NCBI RefSeq assembly: GCF_940807255.1
Contig: NZ_CALNWY010000014.1
Location: 1-64,000 of the forward strand
Direction of reading: 5' to 3'
DNA length: 64,000 bases
DNA from: Mixta sp. Marseille-Q2659
GTDB lineage: Bacteria; Pseudomonadota; Gammaproteobacteria; Enterobacterales; Enterobacteriaceae
Position 1 is the stretch's first letter, and the number at the start of each line of letters is the position of its first letter. A program made the position numbers and the translations under genes. The notes beneath the pieces were generated by a model. It worked only from the letters and a program-made list of their open reading frames with translations. It was not told the origin of the DNA and searched no databases. Below, in pieces: positions 59,479 through 64,000 of the stretch.

Positions 59479-60678
59479 ATGCAAACTTATGATGTGGTAA
59501 TCGCCGGTGGCGGTATGGTTGGACTGGCGGTAGCCTGCGGATTACAGGGTTGCGGATTGCGCATCGCGGTGCTGGAAAAAGCGGCGCCGACACCTTTTAA
59601 CGCCAGCGGCCCGCACGGGCTGCGCGTTTCGGCGATTAATGCGGCCAGCGAGCGGCTGCTACAGCATCTCGATGTCTGGTCAGCGATTTTGGCACAGCGC
59701 GCCAGCAGCTATCACGGCATGGAAGTGTGGGATCGCGACAGCTTTGGCCGTATCGAATTTGATGAGCCGCAGGAGATTAGCCACCTTGGACATATCATTG
59801 AAAATGAGGTGATTCATCAGGCGTTGTGGCAGCGCGCGCAGCAGCTGAGCGATATTACGCTGCTGGCGCCCGCTCAGCTCCAACAGGTGGCTTTTGGCGA
59901 TAACGAAGCCTTCGTGACCCTGCAGGACGGCAGCATGATGAGCGCGCGTCTGTTGATCGCGGCGGACGGCGCGCACTCCTGGCTGCGTGATAAAGCGGAT
60001 ATTCCCTTAACGTTCTGGGATTACGAGCATCACGCGCTGGTGGCCAACATCCGCACTGAACAGCCGCATCAGTCGGTGGCGCGCCAGGTGTTTCATGGTG
60101 AAGGTATTCTGGCCTTTCTGCCGCTGAGCGATCCGCATCTCAGTTCCATCGTCTGGTCACTGTCGCCGCAGGAAGCCACCCGACTGCGTGAAATGCCTGC
60201 CGCGTTATTTAATCAGCAGCTGTCGGTGGCCTTTGATATGCGCCTGGGGCTGTGCGAGCTGGAGAGCGATCGCCAGACGTTTCCGCTGATGGCGCGCTAT
60301 GCCCGCCAGTTCGCCGCCCATCGCCTGGCGCTGGTTGGCGATGCCGCGCACACCATTCATCCGCTTGCTGGTCAGGGCGTTAACCTGGGATTTATGGATG
60401 CCGCCGAGCTGACGGGGGAGATCCGACGTCTGCATCAGCAGGGCAAAGATATTGGTCAGCATCTTTATCTGCGCCGTTATGAGCGCAGCCGCAAACACAG
60501 CGCGGCCATGATGTTAGCCAGCATGCAGGGCTTCCGTGAACTGTTCGCTGGCAATAATCCGGCGAAAAAATTCTTACGGGATGTCGGCCTGCGGCTGGCG
60601 GATAACCTGCCTGGCGTTAAGCCTCGACTGCTTAAGCAGGCGATGGGATTACATGACCTACCGGAATGGCTACGCTAA
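59479..60678 (+). CDS. ubiI: 2-octaprenylphenol hydroxylase UbiI
   Basis: Ubiquinone C5-hydroxylase, 399 residues (formerly VisC). VVIAGGGMVGLAVACGLQGC at the N-terminus, LLIAADGAHSWLRDKADI, and LVGDAAHTIHPLAGQGVNLG as in UbiH relatives. A strong terminator follows. Confidence 0.96.
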   Translation: MQTYDVVIAGGGMVGLAVACGLQGCGLRIAVLEKAAPTPFNASGPHGLRVSAINAASERLLQHLDVWSAILAQRASSYHGMEVWDRDSFGRIEFDEPQEISHLGHIIENEVIHQALWQRAQQLSDITLLAPAQLQQVAFGDNEAFVTLQDGSMMSARLLIAADGAHSWLRDKADIPLTFWDYEHHALVANIRTEQPHQSVARQVFHGEGILAFLPLSDPHLSSIVWSLSPQEATRLREMPAALFNQQLSVAFDMRLGLCELESDRQTFPLMARYARQFAAHRLALVGDAAHTIHPLAGQGVNLGFMDAAELTGEIRRLHQQGKDIGQHLYLRRYERSRKHSAAMMLASMQGFRELFAGNNPAKKFLRDVGLRLADNLPGVKPRLLKQAMGLHDLPEWLR

Positions 60679-60690
60679 GCACCTTCCAGT

Positions 60691-60713
60691 AAAAGGGCCA
60701 AATGGCCCTTTTT
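60691..60713 (+). terminator. Terminator after ubiI
   Basis: AAAAGGGCCA / TGGCCCTTTT stem with a two-base loop, then TTA. Confidence 0.8.
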
Positions 60714-61140
60714 AATGCTAAACAAAGACTTAATCTCTGCTTCTGCCAACCTTGCTGTCGGCTTGCACTATCATGATGCGGCTGCACGCTTTTGATCTTC
60801 TCGTTTGAATTATTCTAATTTCACCTGCTAATTCGCATTACTTTTACTCATGTAACAGCGTTTTCCTCAGCGGCTTTTTTTAACGTAATTCGATACCTGT
60901 CTGGTTTTTAAACTGCTTTGTTACGCTTCTGTTGTTGGTTATGTGCCTTGCGACGCATTTTTTCAGTGAAAAACTCTGCACAATCGACGAGGCCTTAAAC
61001 GCTGCTGCCCTGAATTCGCCCTTGTTTAGCTTATGGTTAAACCGCGCATTCAGTGGTAACGTCGGGAAAAAGAGAACGTTTGCGTCAGGCGTTTTAGCAA
61101 CTTTTAGCGTCTGGTTACCCCGTTAACGCACAGGAATGTT
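60714..61140. other. Upstream regulatory region of gcvTHP
   Basis: About 430 bases without a supported gene. In E. coli this region binds GcvA, Lrp, PurR and CRP. Here I recognise only the PurR-like box at 61070-61085; I see no glycine riboswitch. The small ORF 60932-61126 has no SD or similarity. Confidence 0.55.
61070..61085 (+). promoter_or_regulatory. PurR-like box upstream of gcvT
   Basis: AAGAGAACGTTTGCGT matches the PurR pattern ACGCAAACGTTTGCGT at 13 of 16 positions, with the right half perfect. Lies 55 bases before the gcvT start; PurR represses gcv in E. coli because glycine cleavage feeds one-carbon units to purines. Confidence 0.6.
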
Positions 61141-62235
61141 ATGAAGCAGACTCCTTTATATGAACAGCATCAGGCCTGCGGTGCCCGCATGGTTGATTTC
61201 CACGGCTGGATGATGCCGCTGCACTACGGCTCGCAGATGGATGAACATCATGCGGTGCGTAATGATGCCGGTATGTTTGATGTCTCCCATATGACCATTG
61301 TCGATCTGCGCGGCGAACAGACGCGGGAATTCCTGCGCATTCTGTTAGCGAATGACGTTGCCCGTCTGACGCAGCCAGGCAAAGCGCTTTACAGCGCCAT
61401 GCTAAACGCCTCCGGTGGCGTAATCGATGATTTGATTGTTTACTTTATGAGCGATGACTGGTTCCGGCTGGTGGTCAACTCGGCCACGCGCGAAAAGGAT
61501 TTAGCCTGGATTAGCGAACATGCCGAACCGTTCAACGTTACGCTTCAGGAACGTGACGATCTGGCGCTGATTGCCGTGCAAGGCCCGCAGGCCCAGCAGA
61601 AGGCGCAAACGCTGTTTAGCGAGGCGCAGCGGCAGGCTGTCAGCGGCATGAAGCCTTTCTTCGGCGTAGAGTCGGACGGCTTCTTTATCGCCACCACTGG
61701 CTATACCGGTGAAAGTGGTTATGAGATCGCCCTGCCGAATGAGCAGGCCGCTGATTTCTGGCAGCAGCTGCTGGCGGCGGGCGTGAAGCCAGCCGGACTT
61801 GGTGCCCGCGACACGCTGCGGCTGGAAGCCGGAATGAATCTTTACGGCCAGGATATGGATGAAGGCGTCTCGCCGCTGGCGGCGAATATGGGCTGGACCA
61901 TCTGCTGGGAACCAGCCGATCGCGCTTTTATTGGCCGGGAAGCGCTGGAATTCCAGCGGGAAAAGGGCACCGAAAAACTGGTCGGCCTGGTGATGACGGA
62001 GAAAGGCGTGCTGCGGAACGGTCTGCCGGTCATGTTTACCGATGCGCAGGGCAACTTACAGCAGGGCGTGATTACCAGTGGCTCTTTTTCCCCAACGTTA
62101 GGCTGCAGCATCGCGCTGGCGCGCGTTCCGCAAGGCATCGGCGCGCGCGCCATCGTCCAGATCCGCAACCGGGAAATGCCGGTCAGCGTCACCAAACCTA
62201 TTTTTGTTCGCGCCGGAAAGCCGGTCGCTCAGTAA
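61141..62235 (+). CDS. gcvT: Aminomethyltransferase (glycine cleavage T protein)
   Basis: Transfers the methylene group from lipoyl-H protein to THF, releasing ammonia; 364 residues. N-terminal [45 protein letters not shown] and [20 protein letters not shown] are family motifs. First of gcvTHP. Confidence 0.97.
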   Translation: MKQTPLYEQHQACGARMVDFHGWMMPLHYGSQMDEHHAVRNDAGMFDVSHMTIVDLRGEQTREFLRILLANDVARLTQPGKALYSAMLNASGGVIDDLIVYFMSDDWFRLVVNSATREKDLAWISEHAEPFNVTLQERDDLALIAVQGPQAQQKAQTLFSEAQRQAVSGMKPFFGVESDGFFIATTGYTGESGYEIALPNEQAADFWQQLLAAGVKPAGLGARDTLRLEAGMNLYGQDMDEGVSPLAANMGWTICWEPADRAFIGREALEFQREKGTEKLVGLVMTEKGVLRNGLPVMFTDAQGNLQQGVITSGSFSPTLGCSIALARVPQGIGARAIVQIRNREMPVSVTKPIFVRAGKPVAQ

Positions 62236-62256
62236 CCAGTGCAGGAGAGTGCAGCG

Positions 62257-62643
62257 ATGAGCAATGTGCCAAATGAATTAAAATATCGTGAAAGTCATGA
62301 GTGGGTACGTAAGGAAGCGGACGGCACCTATACCGTTGGCATTACCGAACATGCGCAGGAGCTGCTGGGCGATATGGTGTTTATCGACCTGCCGGAAGTC
62401 GGCGCCAGCTTCGCCGCTGGCGATGATTGCGCGGTCGCGGAGTCAGTTAAAGCGGCCTCCGATATTTATGCGCCGCTCAGCGGTGAAATCGTCGCGGTTA
62501 ACGACCAGCTGGAAGCGTCGCCGGAGCAGGTCAACAGCGAGCCGTACGGCTCCGGCTGGCTGTTCCGTCTGAAAGCCAGCGATGAAGCTGAACTGGATCA
62601 GCTGTTGGATGCCGATGCCTATCTGGCATCCATCGACGAATAA
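62257..62643 (+). CDS. gcvH: Glycine cleavage H protein
   Basis: Lipoyl-carrier protein of 128 residues. The lipoylated Lys is in [22 protein letters not shown] 62257 matches the family ([16 protein letters not shown]) and follows GGAGAG; ATG 62239 upstream would add six residues. Confidence 0.97.
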   Translation: MSNVPNELKYRESHEWVRKEADGTYTVGITEHAQELLGDMVFIDLPEVGASFAAGDDCAVAESVKAASDIYAPLSGEIVAVNDQLEASPEQVNSEPYGSGWLFRLKASDEAELDQLLDADAYLASIDE

Positions 62644-62717
62644 TCCCCGGTGAAAGGCCAGCGCTGTTACAACGCTGGCCGTATATGTGACAGCAAGCCC
62701 CTCAGGATTGACGATTC

Positions 62718-64000
62718 ATGACTCAGACACTCAGCCAGCTTGAACATACTGGCGCCTTTATTGAACGCCACATTGGTCCCTCCGCTGCGCAGCAGGAAAG
62801 CATGCTGCAGGCGATTGGCGCCGGTTCGCTCAGTGAGCTTATCACCAGCATCGTGCCCGCCGACATTCAGCTGCCGGGCCCGCCAGCCATTGGCGATGCG
62901 CTGACGGAGCATCAGGCACTGGCCGAGCTGAAAGCGATCGCCAGCCGCAATCAGCGTTTTAAATCTTATATCGGCATGGGCTATACGCCGGTGCTGATGC
63001 CGCCGGTGATCCTGCGCAACCTGCTGGAAAATCCAGGCTGGTATACCGCTTATACGCCGTATCAGCCGGAAGTTTCCCAGGGCCGTCTTGAGGCGCTGCT
63101 AAATTTCCAGCAGCTGACGCTTGATTTAACCGGAATGGATATCGCGTCAGCATCGCTGCTGGACGAAGCCACCGCGGCGGCTGAAGCGATGGCGATGGCA
63201 AAGCGCGTCAGCAAGCTGAAAAATGCGAACAAATTCTTTATCGCCGACGATGTTCATCCGCAAACGCTGGATGTGGTCAGAACGCGGGCGGAAACCTTCG
63301 GTTTTGAGATTCTGATCGATAAAGCCGAACGCGCACTGGATCACGATGAGCTGTTTGGCGTGTTGCTGCAGCAGACCGGCACCACTGGCGAAGTTCACAA
63401 CTATGGCACGCTGATCGCTGCACTGAAAGCACGTAAAGTGGTGGTCAGCGTAGCGGCCGATTTTATGGCGCTGGTACTGCTGGAAGCGCCGGGCCGTCAG
63501 GGCGCGGATATTGTTTTCGGCTCCTCCCAGCGCTTTGGCGTGCCGATGGGCTACGGCGGCCCGCACGCGGCCTTTTTTGCGGCGCGTGATGAGTTTAAAC
63601 GTTCAATGCCGGGACGCATTATCGGTGTATCGCGCGACGCCGCTGGCAATACGGCGCTGCGTATGGCGATGCAGACGCGCGAGCAGCATATTCGTCGTGA
63701 AAAAGCGAACTCCAACATCTGTACTTCTCAAGTACTGCTGGCCAACATTGCCGGTTTTTACGCCGTGTTCCACGGGCCGGAAGGGCTGAAACGCATCGCC
63801 AGCCGCATTCATCGTCTGACCGATATTCTGGCGGCCGGTCTGCAAAAGGGCGGGCTGACGCTGCGTCACAATAGCTGGTTCGATACGCTGACCGTTGAGG
63901 TTGCCGATAAAGCCGCCGTGCTAGCGCGGGCGCTCAGCTTCGGCGTTAACCTGCGTACCGATATTCATCAGGCGGTGGGCATTACGCTGGATGAAACCAC
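62718..64000 (+). CDS. gcvP: Glycine dehydrogenase (decarboxylating), P protein, N-terminal part
   Basis: PLP subunit that decarboxylates glycine and passes the aminomethyl group to H protein. The first 427 residues are present; the frame is open at the window end and the PLP lysine lies beyond it (family length near 955). N-terminal [34 protein letters not shown] and [20 protein letters not shown] are typical. Last of gcvTHP, starting 75 bases after gcvH. Confidence 0.96.
   Translation, partial: MTQTLSQLEHTGAFIERHIGPSAAQQESMLQAIGAGSLSELITSIVPADIQLPGPPAIGDALTEHQALAELKAIASRNQRFKSYIGMGYTPVLMPPVILRNLLENPGWYTAYTPYQPEVSQGRLEALLNFQQLTLDLTGMDIASASLLDEATAAAEAMAMAKRVSKLKNANKFFIADDVHPQTLDVVRTRAETFGFEILIDKAERALDHDELFGVLLQQTGTTGEVHNYGTLIAALKARKVVVSVAADFMALVLLEAPGRQGADIVFGSSQRFGVPMGYGGPHAAFFAARDEFKRSMPGRIIGVSRDAAGNTALRMAMQTREQHIRREKANSNICTSQVLLANIAGFYAVFHGPEGLKRIASRIHRLTDILAAGLQKGGLTLRHNSWFDTLTVEVADKAAVLARALSFGVNLRTDIHQAVGITLDET

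Noticed and set aside
60932..61126. Small ORF upstream of gcvT
   Set aside because: No ribosome-binding site and overlaps the PurR-like box region; likely chance.
60714..61140. Glycine riboswitch before gcvT
   Set aside because: No tandem aptamer pattern is visible, and enterobacterial gcv is controlled by GcvA, Lrp and PurR.

Overview
The window is chromosomal DNA from a member of the Enterobacterales. The best guess is Erwiniaceae (Pantoea, Erwinia or Mixta), because the core gene order follows the E. coli speC-to-gcvP segment and an EsaI/EsaR-type quorum-sensing pair lies next to speC. The genus is an inference from gene content and was not tested.

Layout. Bases 1-561 are the 3' end of speC. 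From about 600 to 7,100 there is an accessory stretch where E. coli has nupG. It holds a convergent esaR/esaI pair, a TetR regulator, a two-gene Tm-1/PEP-hydrolase operon whose first gene is frameshifted, and a decayed two-partner-secretion transporter split by a 768-bp IS1. From 7,126 to 27,088 the backbone is conserved: mltC-yggX-mutY, trmB-yggL-yggN, hemW-rdgB-yggT-yggS, yggR, ruvX-yqgE-gshB-rsmE-endA-sprT, galP, metK, yqgB-speA-speB. From 27,962 to 40,688 a large catabolic island lies between speB and loiP. From 41,059 to the end the backbone resumes: loiP, tktA, a bactofilin-like gene, epd-pgk-fbaA, mscS, argO, yggE, argP, rpiA, serA, ygfA, 6S RNA, zapA, ygfB, pepP-ubiH-ubiI, gcvT-gcvH-gcvP (gcvP runs off the end).

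The catabolic island is the most interesting part. All its genes are on the + strand and tightly packed. It encodes a Rieske ferredoxin, a Rieske oxygenase, a ferredoxin reductase, an SDR dehydrogenase, a BphC-like extradiol dioxygenase, an alpha/beta hydrolase, a cupin, a second SDR without the usual catalytic Tyr/Lys, an aspartate dehydrogenase-like enzyme, an aldehyde dehydrogenase, a ThDP enzyme, an MFS importer and an IclR regulator. Together these read as ring hydroxylation, diol rearomatisation, meta-cleavage, hydrolysis and side-chain oxidation of an unidentified aromatic or N-containing compound. A sigma70-like promoter and a perfect 16-bp palindrome lie just before the first gene. 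At least two of its genes are broken: the ferredoxin reductase by a 1-base deletion and the MFS carrier by a Trp-to-stop change.

Regulatory sites recognised by pattern include a GalR/GalS operator with a CRP site (galP), MetJ boxes (metK), Cra and CRP sites (epd), a CRP site (serA) and a PurR-like box (gcvT). Several perfect-hairpin terminators separate the units. Lesions are confined to accessory genes. The core genes read cleanly, which argues for real decay rather than poor sequence.
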